This document shows, piece after piece, positions 34,655 through 44,375 of a DNA stretch of 64,000 nucleotides (the stretch's first letter is position 1; each line of letters starts with the position of its first letter). Made by a program: the position numbers and the translations under genes. The stretch covers positions 62,001-126,000 of the forward strand of contig NZ_BOSH01000009.1 of assembly GCF_018403245.1 (NCBI RefSeq). The letters run 5' to 3'. The DNA comes from Paenibacillus sp. J2TS4 (GTDB lineage: Bacteria > Bacillota > Bacilli > Paenibacillales > NBRC-103111). The notes below the pieces were generated by a model that had not been told where the DNA came from, did not search any database, and saw only the letters and a program-made list of their open reading frames with translations.

Positions 34655-35740
34655 TTACTTCCGCCATTCCTCTTCATGATGCCGGAACTCCGACGGAAGC
34701 ATACCCGTCCTCTCCCTAAACTGTCTGCTGAAATAGCGGTGATCCAGAAAGCCGCATTCCTCGGCAATGTCGGCTATCGGCTTGGACGTTTGCAGCAGAA
34801 GTGTCATCGCTCGGGAAATCCGGATTTCGCGAATATAATCCTGAAAGGGCATGCCGATTAATTCCTTGAAGCTTTTGCTGAAATAACTGCGGCTCAGCTT
34901 CATTCTCTGGGCCAGATGATGCTGGGTCATCCGGGTATCGGTTTGCTTCCTGACCAGCTCGGCCGCCTCCAATATGCGCAGCACTACATCATCCGGATAA
35001 GCCGCTGTCCGCATCAACTGACGCATATACTTGCGAAAATCGGAAATGAAGCTGCGCCAATCGTCCCAACTGCCGACAGCTTCCACCCTCGTTAACCATT
35101 CATGCAAAAAATCCGCAGTCAGCCTGCGGTTCCACTCGACGATTAAATAATGGCTGACTTTCTGTAATTTGGGAATGGGGGGAGCCAAATCCTCTATTTG
35201 CCGACACAGGTGAAGAAATTGCTCTTCATTGATTGTCCAGTAGAGCGGCAGCCACTGCTCCACCACGGTCTGCAGCTGCTTCTCCTCCTCCTCTGTCCAT
35301 GCCTCGATTGAAACTGATGACCACCAGTGGGGCTGCTCCGGCTTCTGGTCTATTTCATTCTGTTCGTTTAGACGGGAAGAAATTCTTCTGAGGGAATTCT
35401 GCATCGTGTCATTTTCCAGCTCCGTCTTCACAATATAGTCGATCGCGCCCAGACGCAGGGCATCCTGGATATATTTGAAATCTTCATGACAAGTAAGAAC
35501 CGCGATCCGAATCCGGGGATACCGCTCGCGGACTTCCCGCATAAGATCGAAGCCATTCATGGCGGGCATGGACAGATCCGTAATTAATAAATCGGCGGGC
35601 TCTTGTTCCAGCCATTCCAGCGCCTTCTTGCCGTTCCCGGCTTCACCGGCTATCTGAATGCCGAACTCTTCCCAAGGCATAGTAGAAATCAGCCCTTTGC
35701 GGACAAAATATTCATCATCAACGATCAAGGCACGTATCAT
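34655..35740 (-). CDS. Response regulator with AraC-type DNA-binding domain
   Basis: 361 residues, short for this class. Receiver domain: Asp55 in LLITDLSMPAMNG, Asp8-Asp9 in IVDDE. C-terminal AraC domain: MKLSRSYFSKSFKELIGMPF and the second-helix signature CGFLDHRYFSRQFRERTGM. The middle region is about 130 residues. Ribosome binding site GAGGAGG. It follows its kinase by 45 bp and precedes the transporter by about 225 bp, in which no clear promoter was found. Confidence 0.93.
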   Translation of the reverse strand: MIRALIVDDEYFVRKGLISTMPWEEFGIQIAGEAGNGKKALEWLEQEPADLLITDLSMPAMNGFDLMREVRERYPRIRIAVLTCHEDFKYIQDALRLGAIDYIVKTELENDTMQNSLRRISSRLNEQNEIDQKPEQPHWWSSVSIEAWTEEEEKQLQTVVEQWLPLYWTINEEQFLHLCRQIEDLAPPIPKLQKVSHYLIVEWNRRLTADFLHEWLTRVEAVGSWDDWRSFISDFRKYMRQLMRTAAYPDDVVLRILEAAELVRKQTDTRMTQHHLAQRMKLSRSYFSKSFKELIGMPFQDYIREIRISRAMTLLLQTSKPIADIAEECGFLDHRYFSRQFRERTGMLPSEFRHHEEEWRK

Positions 35741-35785
35741 TCTATGACCTCCTCAAGAAGTGATAAGTTTAAGTTAAGCCCGCTA

Positions 35786-37540
35786 CTACGTGTCGTCGTT
35801 AAGAGGGATGCGAAAAAACATGGTCGTTCCTTGCTCGGGAGAGCTTGCAGCCTGCAGCCTGGAGGTTTCTCCAAAGTGGGCTTTCAGCATCGTGTTCACG
35901 TAGTTCAACCCAATGCCCATACCGATTTTGTCACGCTCCGGAATGTCATTTACCAGCAGCGCTTCGATCTCTTCCTCCGTCATTCCGACTCCGTTATCCG
36001 TAATTTGCACCAGAATATGCGCCCCTTGCTCCACCTTTATCGCCAATTCAATGGAGCTGTTCTCTCCAGTCAGCCCGTGATACAGTGCATTTTCGATGAG
36101 CGGCTGAAGCAAAAAACGCGGAACAAGCGCGTCCAACGCCTGGTCATCCGCCGACAGCTTGACGGAGAACTCGTGATTATAGCGGATTTGCTGCATGGAC
36201 ACATAATCTTGCAGCGCATCTATTTCATTGCGGAGCCGGACCATACCGCCATCCTTCCCGAGATTATAGCGCAGCAGGCGGATAAACACCGTCACCAGCT
36301 GGACAATCTCGTCCTGCTGTCTGGCCTTGGCGATCCACTGTACCGTATTTAACGTATTGTACAGAAAATGGGGATTGATTTGCGCGATCACCTTTTCCAC
36401 TTCCAGATGGCGTTTATCTTCCTCCTGCTGCTTGACTTCGGCCATCAGTGCCCATATTTTAGACCTCATTTCCTGAAACTGCTTCAGCAGAATATCAAAT
36501 TCCACTACATGAGTAAGGCTCAGCTGCTCCCGGCTTTCCACCTTGTCCAATCCGTTATTTCCGAAACGGCGGATCTCCAGGTTCAGCTTGCGCAGCGGAA
36601 AATAAACCATTCTCCAAATAACACCGGCTATGGCTACACTCAGCAGCAGAGAAAGCAAAGCTATGCCCAGCCAGGCCATCGTCCAGCTCCAAACTTCTTT
36701 CTGAAAAATGCTTTTATGGATAAGCGTATAGATCGACCAGTCTCTTGCCGCACTATGCTCCGCAAAAAAATAGTAGTCCCCCAGCGTTTCATACATCACA
36801 TTATCCCGATCACCCGCTGCCAGCACCGTCCCCAGAGGGAAGGCCGAGCCGTCCTGGCTGAACACAACCTTTCCCTCTTTATCCGTTACGATATGCACTA
36901 CATCCATGCCATACTGGCTGGTGTTCAACAGTTGGCCGTACAGCTCCTTGTTCGATTCTACGTAAATATTTTGCGGAGAACGCTTTACGATATTGAGCGG
37001 ACGGGAAACCGATAAAACCAAAGCATCCTCATGCGCGGCAAAGGCGGAATGAGGGGCATGGTAAGTAACGCCTTTATATTGGGACATCACAGGCAGTTCC
37101 TGACCGTCGGCCTCAGCCTTGACCGGTTGGTTGGCATAGAACAGGTCGTTGGTTTCAGGGTTAAAAATATAGAACAATCCGGTATCTGGATTAGTAAAGC
37201 CGACCAACTGAAGATGTTCAAAAATACGCTGGCTCAGCACGTATTTCTCCGCCGGGTCGTCCGACAGGAAGAGCAGCTGTTGATCCCGGCTGGCTAGCTG
37301 CTGGGAGACATAGTTCAGATTATCGTACGCTTGTTCCATGTTTCGGCTAACCTGATGCAGCGTGCTGCGGATGCTGTTGGCGGTTTTGTTGTCCAGGATA
37401 TGGTAGATGACGTAATACGAGACAGCCCCTAATAGGAGCAAAGGGACAATAGAGCTTAAAACAAGGCCGGTAATCAGCCTTGTTTTAAGTGAACGGGGTT
37501 TATGGGGAAATTGTTCCATACGCCGTAAGGGATTCATCAT
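35786..37540 (-). CDS. Membrane sensor histidine kinase, YesM type
   Basis: 584 residues. Membrane helices lie near 22-44 and 285-308 around an extracellular Cache-like sensor. HAMP follows; the phospho-accepting His391 is in QINPHFLYNTLNT, and the ATPase domain has PLIENALYHGL, DNGVGMTEEEI and GIGLNYVNTML. It is paired with the response regulator at 34.7 kb and probably responds to an extracellular glycan. It starts ATG ATG with AGGTTGTGAG upstream. Confidence 0.92.
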   Translation of the reverse strand: MMNPLRRMEQFPHKPRSLKTRLITGLVLSSIVPLLLLGAVSYYVIYHILDNKTANSIRSTLHQVSRNMEQAYDNLNYVSQQLASRDQQLLFLSDDPAEKYVLSQRIFEHLQLVGFTNPDTGLFYIFNPETNDLFYANQPVKAEADGQELPVMSQYKGVTYHAPHSAFAAHEDALVLSVSRPLNIVKRSPQNIYVESNKELYGQLLNTSQYGMDVVHIVTDKEGKVVFSQDGSAFPLGTVLAAGDRDNVMYETLGDYYFFAEHSAARDWSIYTLIHKSIFQKEVWSWTMAWLGIALLSLLLSVAIAGVIWRMVYFPLRKLNLEIRRFGNNGLDKVESREQLSLTHVVEFDILLKQFQEMRSKIWALMAEVKQQEEDKRHLEVEKVIAQINPHFLYNTLNTVQWIAKARQQDEIVQLVTVFIRLLRYNLGKDGGMVRLRNEIDALQDYVSMQQIRYNHEFSVKLSADDQALDALVPRFLLQPLIENALYHGLTGENSSIELAIKVEQGAHILVQITDNGVGMTEEEIEALLVNDIPERDKIGMGIGLNYVNTMLKAHFGETSRLQAASSPEQGTTMFFRIPLNDDT

Positions 37541-37652
37541 GTGCTCACAACCTGTTCTCCCTGTTTCTGGAGCTACTCTCTAATTCGTCGAGTCACTTCC
37601 CAATTCAGTGAATTCATGTAATAGTCCGCACGGATCCAATTCCATTCAGTGG

Positions 37653-39938
37653 CTAATTCACCTTCTGCACCTGCAGCGTGCCCGCATTGTCGACAAACAG
37701 GCTATACCCCTCTCCATTGGGAGCATACAGACTGAACGTGTCGGACGAGCTACTTGCTTGATTGTAGTAAGCCTCCTCCGCGGCCAGAAGATTGTGGCAG
37801 GTGACAATATGACTGCAACTGGCGGTTATGGCGAGACCATACCGGTTCTGATTGCCTTGCTGGCTCATTCTTACCGTATTGTAGCGGACCTCCCCGTGAT
37901 GGACGGCATTATCCAATTTGATACCAGAATAAGTTGCTGCAGCTTCACGTCCTGAGGAAGCTACGAAATTGTTCTCTATTGTAAAATTGTTCGTCTCTGT
38001 TAATTGAATGCCGTCTTTAGCCGCTTCTTTAATCCGGTTATCGCTGATTAGAGTCTCACTGCCTTTGGCCGCCCAGATCCCTTCAAAGGCGGTGGTATCT
38101 ATCTGATTGTCACATATTTGAATATAGTCCGTATTTTCGGTGTAAATTCCGCGACGCGTCTTTTCAATCTGATTTCCAGTAATCTGGACGTTGCGGCTTC
38201 GGGTTACGACAATCGACGTTTTGCCGGGCAGCACGGAGGTGATGATATTGTTGGCAATGACGACCTGCTCAAGCTTCACATCTCCGGAACCATAGCAGGA
38301 AATCGCTTCGTAAGCGGTCGTTCCGACAATCAGATTATCGGTGATCACAATCCGCTCTCCCGTTTGGGGAGTCCCGCGCTGCACCCCATCCTTATCCCGG
38401 GTGGAATTGCTGTTCGCCGCTGGAGTAGCCGCCGCCACACCGCCGCCGCATTGATACATCGTATTGCCCTGTACCAGGCAGTCACTGTATTTGAACAACC
38501 GGACCGCCACGTAGCCAAGCTGGTCAAATGTATTATTAACTACCTTGATATTGCGGGTCCAAACATCATGGATGGCCGTATGAGTCCCTACGCCTCCTCC
38601 CCAGGAAGTAGTACCAGGTGTGCCGCTGGGCCCAAAATAGCAGTCCTTCACGGTAATGTGCTCACATGGAGTACCGTCGTAAGCCCCAAACCATGGGAAG
38701 GCGGAGCTCGTCGGAACATCGATCTGCACCGCTTCCGCGTAGTACCGCGAACCATCTGCCGCATTCATGAAGCCGATGAATTTGCAATGCTCAATCCGTA
38801 CATCGGAGCTTGAGTTAATCTCTATGGCATGGCCCCAGGAAATGTCCTTAATGGTCGTATCCCGGATGGTCACGCACCTCGCATGGGCAATGTTCAGACC
38901 GGCGAAGGCATCTGGATAATCCACTACGTTTCCATCCCAGATTCCTCCTTCTATAATAAGATTCCCGTGTCCTTCATAACCGGGATACTGCTGACCGTTA
39001 TCTCCATTATAGAGGAAACTGTTGTCATGGAAGCGCTTAATTATTGCATTATGATTTAGCGTAAGCTTCGTATTTTTATAAATGCGTAAGGAATCCGTCA
39101 CTTTGTAGGTTCCTTTGCTTAAATACACCGAAATTCCCCCGTTGGTCTTGGCCAGATTGAGTGCCTGCTGGATAGCATGCCTGTCGTCCGCCGCACCATC
39201 GCCTTGGGCTCCCCACCACTGGGGATAAACCGTTCGGCCGCCAAGCGCTCCCACGACCGTACCCCCGCCGGCGAAAATCGTCCGTTGTCCTGCATAAATA
39301 GCGGAATCCACGGTCAATACTACACCGGTATCCGGCGATAATGACGCTCCATGATCGATACGAAGGTCCAGCCATGACGGGAGCGTCAAATGCGATCCGA
39401 TGCGATAAATGCCCTTGGGGATATAAAGGGTCGCTTTTCCTTGGGAGGACAAGCTGCCGATTAATTGGGACAGGGCGCCATAGTTGTCATAACTTCCATC
39501 CCCATCAGCACCAAATTGCTGCACATTAACCCAACCGGAGCCAGCCATCGGTTTGTCCGGCTTTCCTGGTTGATCTGGCTTTCCCGGCTTTACAGGAGGT
39601 CCCGGACTGACGCTTGGGCCGTAGACCGCATCCGTTACCGTGCCCTCCTCCGCATAAGCGTGATCACTCCCCATGTTCAATAAATGACCGGAAGCCATTG
39701 CCGCGCCCGCCAATCCCATCGCTTTAAGCAGCTTTCTGCGAGTCATTCGATGATCCTTCTGAGCCGGTATCGAAGATGCCATATTCTCCTCCGGATCCGG
39801 CAGGAGTTCCTGCGAATCCAGCACAACTTCCTGCTGGTTCTGTAAAGCTCTTCCCGAATCCTGCATAACTTCCTGCGTATTCCGCAATGTATCCTTCCGT
39901 GCCGGCTGCTCTCCGTTCCCTTGCTTTGGCCTTCTCAT
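37653..39938 (-). CDS. Secreted right-handed beta-helix protein, pectate-lyase superfamily, Tat signal
   Basis: About 761 residues. A hydrophilic N-terminal extension of roughly 65 residues contains degenerate QEVMQDS / QEVVLDSQELL repeats. A twin-arginine signal follows (MTRRKLLKAMGLAGAAMASG). A Pro/Gly/Lys linker (PGKPDQPGKPDKP) leads to a pectate-lyase-3-type start (VNVQQFGADGDGSYDNYGAL) and a long parallel beta-helix with many VxxN-type rungs. It may cleave or bind a polysaccharide. It lies upstream of the two-component system and importer on the same strand. ATG 39938 has GGGGGGAGG. Confidence 0.87.
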   Translation of the reverse strand: MRRPKQGNGEQPARKDTLRNTQEVMQDSGRALQNQQEVVLDSQELLPDPEENMASSIPAQKDHRMTRRKLLKAMGLAGAAMASGHLLNMGSDHAYAEEGTVTDAVYGPSVSPGPPVKPGKPDQPGKPDKPMAGSGWVNVQQFGADGDGSYDNYGALSQLIGSLSSQGKATLYIPKGIYRIGSHLTLPSWLDLRIDHGASLSPDTGVVLTVDSAIYAGQRTIFAGGGTVVGALGGRTVYPQWWGAQGDGAADDRHAIQQALNLAKTNGGISVYLSKGTYKVTDSLRIYKNTKLTLNHNAIIKRFHDNSFLYNGDNGQQYPGYEGHGNLIIEGGIWDGNVVDYPDAFAGLNIAHARCVTIRDTTIKDISWGHAIEINSSSDVRIEHCKFIGFMNAADGSRYYAEAVQIDVPTSSAFPWFGAYDGTPCEHITVKDCYFGPSGTPGTTSWGGGVGTHTAIHDVWTRNIKVVNNTFDQLGYVAVRLFKYSDCLVQGNTMYQCGGGVAAATPAANSNSTRDKDGVQRGTPQTGERIVITDNLIVGTTAYEAISCYGSGDVKLEQVVIANNIITSVLPGKTSIVVTRSRNVQITGNQIEKTRRGIYTENTDYIQICDNQIDTTAFEGIWAAKGSETLISDNRIKEAAKDGIQLTETNNFTIENNFVASSGREAAATYSGIKLDNAVHHGEVRYNTVRMSQQGNQNRYGLAITASCSHIVTCHNLLAAEEAYYNQASSSSDTFSLYAPNGEGYSLFVDNAGTLQVQKVN

Positions 39939-40064
39939 TTCATTCCTCCCCCCGGTATATAGAGCAAAGAGTTTGTCAGAGATATAGTATACCAATCGTC
40001 GTCTCTAATGGGAGGCAATATGGTTTTTGAAGATGTTGAAATTGGTTTTTATGTATCCACAAAT

Positions 40065-41690
40065 TTAAGCCCGAGCTTTAAAAAGAATAAAGCCCTCGAG
40101 ATACAGATTCCAGGTGACATGAATGCAGGAGGATAACTCGGATCCTGATTGCTGCGCTATCTCTTCTAAAGTAAAGAAACCATCGACATACCGGATCCTA
40201 TCCCATTCCTGCCGTGTCAAGAATCGGCGATGCGGCCAGATCGGGTCTTCGTTAGAAAGGAGAAGCCGGGCAGAATCCATCGTCACGGAAGCTGCAAAAT
40301 AAGGGACATGCTGAGGAGTCACCGATTCCATCCCCCATTCCTCCGCAAGGCGTGTGGAATAGGGCCCCATGAGAGTTTCATACAGCCCGTAGTCATCACC
40401 CTGAAACATGGGCGGATGCCACGGTGCTTCCTGCGATCCGCCCGCCGCGTACCATCCGGAGGCGCTTTTGTTGGCTTCATACCTCTCTGCAAATGCATTG
40501 GGCGAATATGTACTCTCCTCTCGCCAAGTAGTATTGCCTGGTAACACTTCGTACACCACTCCACGCAAATGGTTCGCAAGAGCTTCAAGACTAAAATGTT
40601 TCTTCGCAAATTGTGCTGCTCTCCTCCCCATTTCTTCACGGAGGCTTCGCTGCTGCAGCAGTTGAATAAGGACATTGACACCGGAGGCCCAGTCCACTCT
40701 GATTCCGTTTTTGGTCAGGACAGCATCGACGAAATAACCGGTCTCCCCATGCCGGACCACGTCCTTGAAGCCGCCCCAGGCGGTACAGACGACCGACACC
40801 CCGCACGAAGCAGCCTCAGCCTGCGACAGGCCAAAATTTTCACGATGATAAATCCCCATATTCACGACCACATCCGCGGCAGAGTACATTATCGCAAGCT
40901 CTTCCCCGAAGCGGGGCCCTATCCATTTCACACTCTCCGAAATTCCCAGTCCGTCTGAAATCCCGCGCAGCCATTCTACATAGCCCGTATTCCGAACACG
41001 AAACTCTCCGAAGGCGATGTCGTCCTCCTCGCCCACTATGCAGAGATAAGCGTCCTGTACTTGTTCCTTCACGGCGGCAAACAGGCGGAGTAAGGTATGA
41101 AGATTTTTCTGCACATTTAACCGTCCCACATAGAGCAGAACAGGGGCATCCGGCGGGATCGAGAACTGCTTTCTCGCTTCTTGCCGTTCGCTCGCCGTGC
41201 GCGGGTAGAAAACCGTCTGGTCCACACTAAGCGGGACGACCCATTCTTGTAAATGACTCCACTGCACAAGACGCTTCCAAATCTGTTGATCCGCACGGCA
41301 GTTGAACAGAATTCCATCCTTCGCCTGCAGAAGCTTCTTCCAAGGAAACAGCATGGCCTCCGCCCCCTTGGGCATCGCTCCCCCGGCAAACAGCACGGCG
41401 GGAATACCCAGCCCCAATTGTTTGCGCAGAGTCAGAGCCAGGGCGCTGGATGGGTAGAGGTCGGCCCAGAGAAGATCAATCTTTTGCAGAAATGCCTTCA
41501 TTTCTTCCCGTTCATCCTCTTTCTTCTCCGGCGGCAGGTAGGGGATCACTTCCGCTGTTTCCCGCAGGGCATAAGTCACATCCCGCGCCACTCTCCCCAT
41601 ACTCCACAGCTTTCCCAATTTCTTGGGAGCCGACGTCCAGGGAAAATCCCCCCACAGCATTCCGATGCGAGGCTGCCGATTATCGTTCAT
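40065..41690 (-). CDS. Glycosyltransferase, GT4-like, with C-terminal extension
   Basis: 541 residues. The GT-B C-terminal domain is recognisable from VLLYVGRLNVQKNLHTLLRL through IYHRENFGLSQAEAASCGVS (the EX7E motif) to about residue 380. The remaining 160 residues are not part of a normal GT4 enzyme; the last 60 (RFLTRQEWDRIRYVDGFFTL, then QSGSELSSCIHVTWNLYLEG) look like a winged helix. Ribosome binding site AGGAGG. The acceptor is unknown. It is on the same strand as the beta-helix gene downstream. Confidence 0.83.
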   Translation of the reverse strand: MNDNRQPRIGMLWGDFPWTSAPKKLGKLWSMGRVARDVTYALRETAEVIPYLPPEKKEDEREEMKAFLQKIDLLWADLYPSSALALTLRKQLGLGIPAVLFAGGAMPKGAEAMLFPWKKLLQAKDGILFNCRADQQIWKRLVQWSHLQEWVVPLSVDQTVFYPRTASERQEARKQFSIPPDAPVLLYVGRLNVQKNLHTLLRLFAAVKEQVQDAYLCIVGEEDDIAFGEFRVRNTGYVEWLRGISDGLGISESVKWIGPRFGEELAIMYSAADVVVNMGIYHRENFGLSQAEAASCGVSVVCTAWGGFKDVVRHGETGYFVDAVLTKNGIRVDWASGVNVLIQLLQQRSLREEMGRRAAQFAKKHFSLEALANHLRGVVYEVLPGNTTWREESTYSPNAFAERYEANKSASGWYAAGGSQEAPWHPPMFQGDDYGLYETLMGPYSTRLAEEWGMESVTPQHVPYFAASVTMDSARLLLSNEDPIWPHRRFLTRQEWDRIRYVDGFFTLEEIAQQSGSELSSCIHVTWNLYLEGFILFKARA

Positions 41691-41961
41691 GGATTGTACC
41701 TCCTATTTAGGGCGGACTGTTTCTATCATTATCCGCCGCGATGATGAGCAGATCCATAACACGTTTTTTAAAGAAGCGACTTGCCGCTCCGTCAACGTGT
41801 GGGCAACGAGAGGCATTGGTTCGCGTCGTCCAGAAGTTCTGAATGCACGGATCTGCAACAGATCATGCGGGCTGCTGGCGTTAGAGCGCTGAATTGGTAT
41901 TTGTTCGTCGATTGGCATTAAGATGCTGAAATTGCAGGGGTTCCACAGGAACCGGAAAACA

Positions 41962-44268
41962 TTATATTTTGTCCGTCAACTGTTCGTTGCCTCCTCGATA
42001 TTGATTACGGAATTGACCGGGCGGTGTTCCCGTTATTTTTTTGAAAATGCGGGTAAAATTATGAACGGTAGTGTAGCGCAGCCGTTCGGCAATTTCTTTG
42101 ATCGGAAGATCGGTATGAATTAACCATTCCTTGGCCTGCTCGATGCGTATTTCGATTAAATAGGTGCTGAAATTGACATTTTTCTCTTCCTTGAACCACT
42201 TGCTTAATTGCGAAGGCGACAGTTCAAAGCGTTCGGCGACCTGCTGCAGCGAAAGATCGGTCTGAAAGTTCTCTAGCATATACTGGACGACTTGAGAGAT
42301 CGTTGTCTGCCGTTCGTCCCGGTTTAATGCCGCCAGCTTATCCTTCATGGCTCCGATGACTGATGTCGCCAACCATGTCTTCATGTTATGGAGAGAGGTC
42401 ATTTGATGGAGTTCCTGGTACAAATCGGTTTCGTATACCTCTTCGATGCTGTAGCCCATCTCATGAATTAAGCGATGCAGCTCGCCGATCAAATACGAAA
42501 CAAGGCCCATAACGGCATCCGTATGGCGGAAGGAGACGGAAAGCTCCCGGAAAATATCCTCTATTTTCGATTCTGCGCCGGAAAAATCGGCCTGACTGAC
42601 ATCAAAAACAACGGATCTGACCATTTCCTGCATTATGGCATAGGGCTGTTTGTCTGCGGAGGACACTTCAGCGCGAATAATCGTTGAATCTTTACCGGCG
42701 AATAATCGATAATCCAACAGGGATAGCGCTTGGGAATAAGCTGCGGCCATATGCTTGTACCCCTGACAGGGATCGCTGACGGATACTGTAACCGTAAAGC
42801 GCAAGAACTGCTTTATATTTTCTCTTATAGTGTCTCCTAACGCCTTGTATTGTGCGGCCTCTGCTCCTTTCCCCCGATGAACGCTTATAATGAGGACGAT
42901 TTGCCCATGCTTCGGGACGAGAGACAGGCAGGGCCCCCGTTGTTCGCAAATTTCTTCGGCCATTTTACGAACGGCGTACATAATGAGAGAGCTATCGCTA
43001 TTACTGTATTTCTCCAGCATCTCTGTGATGTCGGCTTGAATAATAAGAAGCACAAACCGCGGATCGAGAGCGGTCAGCCCGTACCGGGCGGCTTGCCGTT
43101 TAAATTCCTTGTCTCCGATCTGGCCTGACAGAAGCTGCAGAAGTACGTTTTGTTCCACATAAGGAAGCTGCTCTTCCAGCTTTTGGCGCAAATCTTGGTT
43201 GGAGCGGGTCAGGCGGAGCAGCGAAATCTCCAGGTCCTTCAAACCGTCGTTTGATGCTTGTCCTCCCGATGAAAATTTGGAGGAAAGATTCTCGATCGGA
43301 AAGTAGAGCCTTTTGGATGCAGCAATGGAAATATATATCCATAAAGTGGCTAGAGCGGCAACGAAAATCCACGTCAACGCAACAATACTGCCGGATTTTC
43401 CCGTTAGTTCCTTGGCCGGAGTAAGGGTGACGAACGACCAATCATGCAGGCTGGAGTCCATTTGCGACAAATAATAATTCTCGTCGCGCCACGGAATCAT
43501 CTGAGCAAATCCGTAAGCGCTTTCTAACGGCTTCTGAACATTTGCTATGGCTGACAATTCAAGGCCGATATCTTCTTGATCCTGGCTGGCTACGATGCTG
43601 TCGCGATGATCGAGAATTAATATTTTACGATTATATCCCAAATCAATAGTTTCCAGAAGCCGGCTGAGTCTGTCGGCAGGGACATGAAGGAGCACATACC
43701 CTTCGGCGTTGCGTTCCATTAACGGTACGGGACGGATGACCAGCAGCTCATTCTGCCCGGGATAGGTATTGGGGGAGATGATCGATGCATTGTCCTGTTT
43801 CACAGCTTGTTCTAGAATAGGTTTATATGGAAACTCGGATAACGGGACATAGCCGAAACGGTTGGAGTAGACTTTGCCGAATTGGTTATAGATGACAGAA
43901 ACGTCGAAATCCAGATCGGCATGACTCCGAAATTGATGAATCGTATCAACGACAAGCGACGAATCATCGAAGGTCTGCACAGACATTCCTTCGCGAATCG
44001 ATTTTTCGATAACCGGACTGGTAACGATTTGGATCGCGGATTGATGCAGTTGATTAAGAAATGAATCTACTTCCCGTCCGATCTGTTTTAATATAATCTG
44101 ATGATTGAGAACGACCTCTTCCTGAATATTTTTGACGCTCAAATGAGAGGACGCCATTCCGAGCGCAAGCAAGGGAATCAGGCTGGCAGCAATGGAAAAA
44201 GAGATCAGCTTTTGTTTGAAAGTCATTGTACTGGAGAGTAGGCGCAATCGCTCTATTAATCTCTTCAT
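41962..44268 (-). CDS. Membrane-bound AraC-family regulator with extracellular sensor domain
   Basis: About 768 residues. Membrane segments near 22-45 and 295-315 bracket an extracellular Cache-type domain. After a middle region with an HxxRGKGAE segment, the C-terminus (about 660-768) is an AraC double helix-turn-helix (RFELSPSQLSKWFKEEKNVN and TVHNFTRIFKKITGTPPGQF). It is a one-component counterpart of YesM/YesN: signal and DNA binding are in one chain. It is divergent from the transporter operon at 44.4 kb, its probable target. ATG 44268 is chosen for spacing from GGAG. Confidence 0.9.
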   Translation of the reverse strand: MKRLIERLRLLSSTMTFKQKLISFSIAASLIPLLALGMASSHLSVKNIQEEVVLNHQIILKQIGREVDSFLNQLHQSAIQIVTSPVIEKSIREGMSVQTFDDSSLVVDTIHQFRSHADLDFDVSVIYNQFGKVYSNRFGYVPLSEFPYKPILEQAVKQDNASIISPNTYPGQNELLVIRPVPLMERNAEGYVLLHVPADRLSRLLETIDLGYNRKILILDHRDSIVASQDQEDIGLELSAIANVQKPLESAYGFAQMIPWRDENYYLSQMDSSLHDWSFVTLTPAKELTGKSGSIVALTWIFVAALATLWIYISIAASKRLYFPIENLSSKFSSGGQASNDGLKDLEISLLRLTRSNQDLRQKLEEQLPYVEQNVLLQLLSGQIGDKEFKRQAARYGLTALDPRFVLLIIQADITEMLEKYSNSDSSLIMYAVRKMAEEICEQRGPCLSLVPKHGQIVLIISVHRGKGAEAAQYKALGDTIRENIKQFLRFTVTVSVSDPCQGYKHMAAAYSQALSLLDYRLFAGKDSTIIRAEVSSADKQPYAIMQEMVRSVVFDVSQADFSGAESKIEDIFRELSVSFRHTDAVMGLVSYLIGELHRLIHEMGYSIEEVYETDLYQELHQMTSLHNMKTWLATSVIGAMKDKLAALNRDERQTTISQVVQYMLENFQTDLSLQQVAERFELSPSQLSKWFKEEKNVNFSTYLIEIRIEQAKEWLIHTDLPIKEIAERLRYTTVHNFTRIFKKITGTPPGQFRNQYRGGNEQLTDKI

Positions 44269-44375
44269 CATGCTCTCCTTCGGACGATTATATTAGTATA
44301 ATTTCATTTATTATAAAAGGATAGTCCGGATAACTCAATGCTGGATCAACCAAGTACAGGAGAGTGATCGGCAAT

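Noticed and set aside
41703..41918. 71-codon frame between the glycosyltransferase and the AraC regulator
   Set aside because: No ribosome binding site and no family resemblance; treated as an ordinary 270-bp gap.
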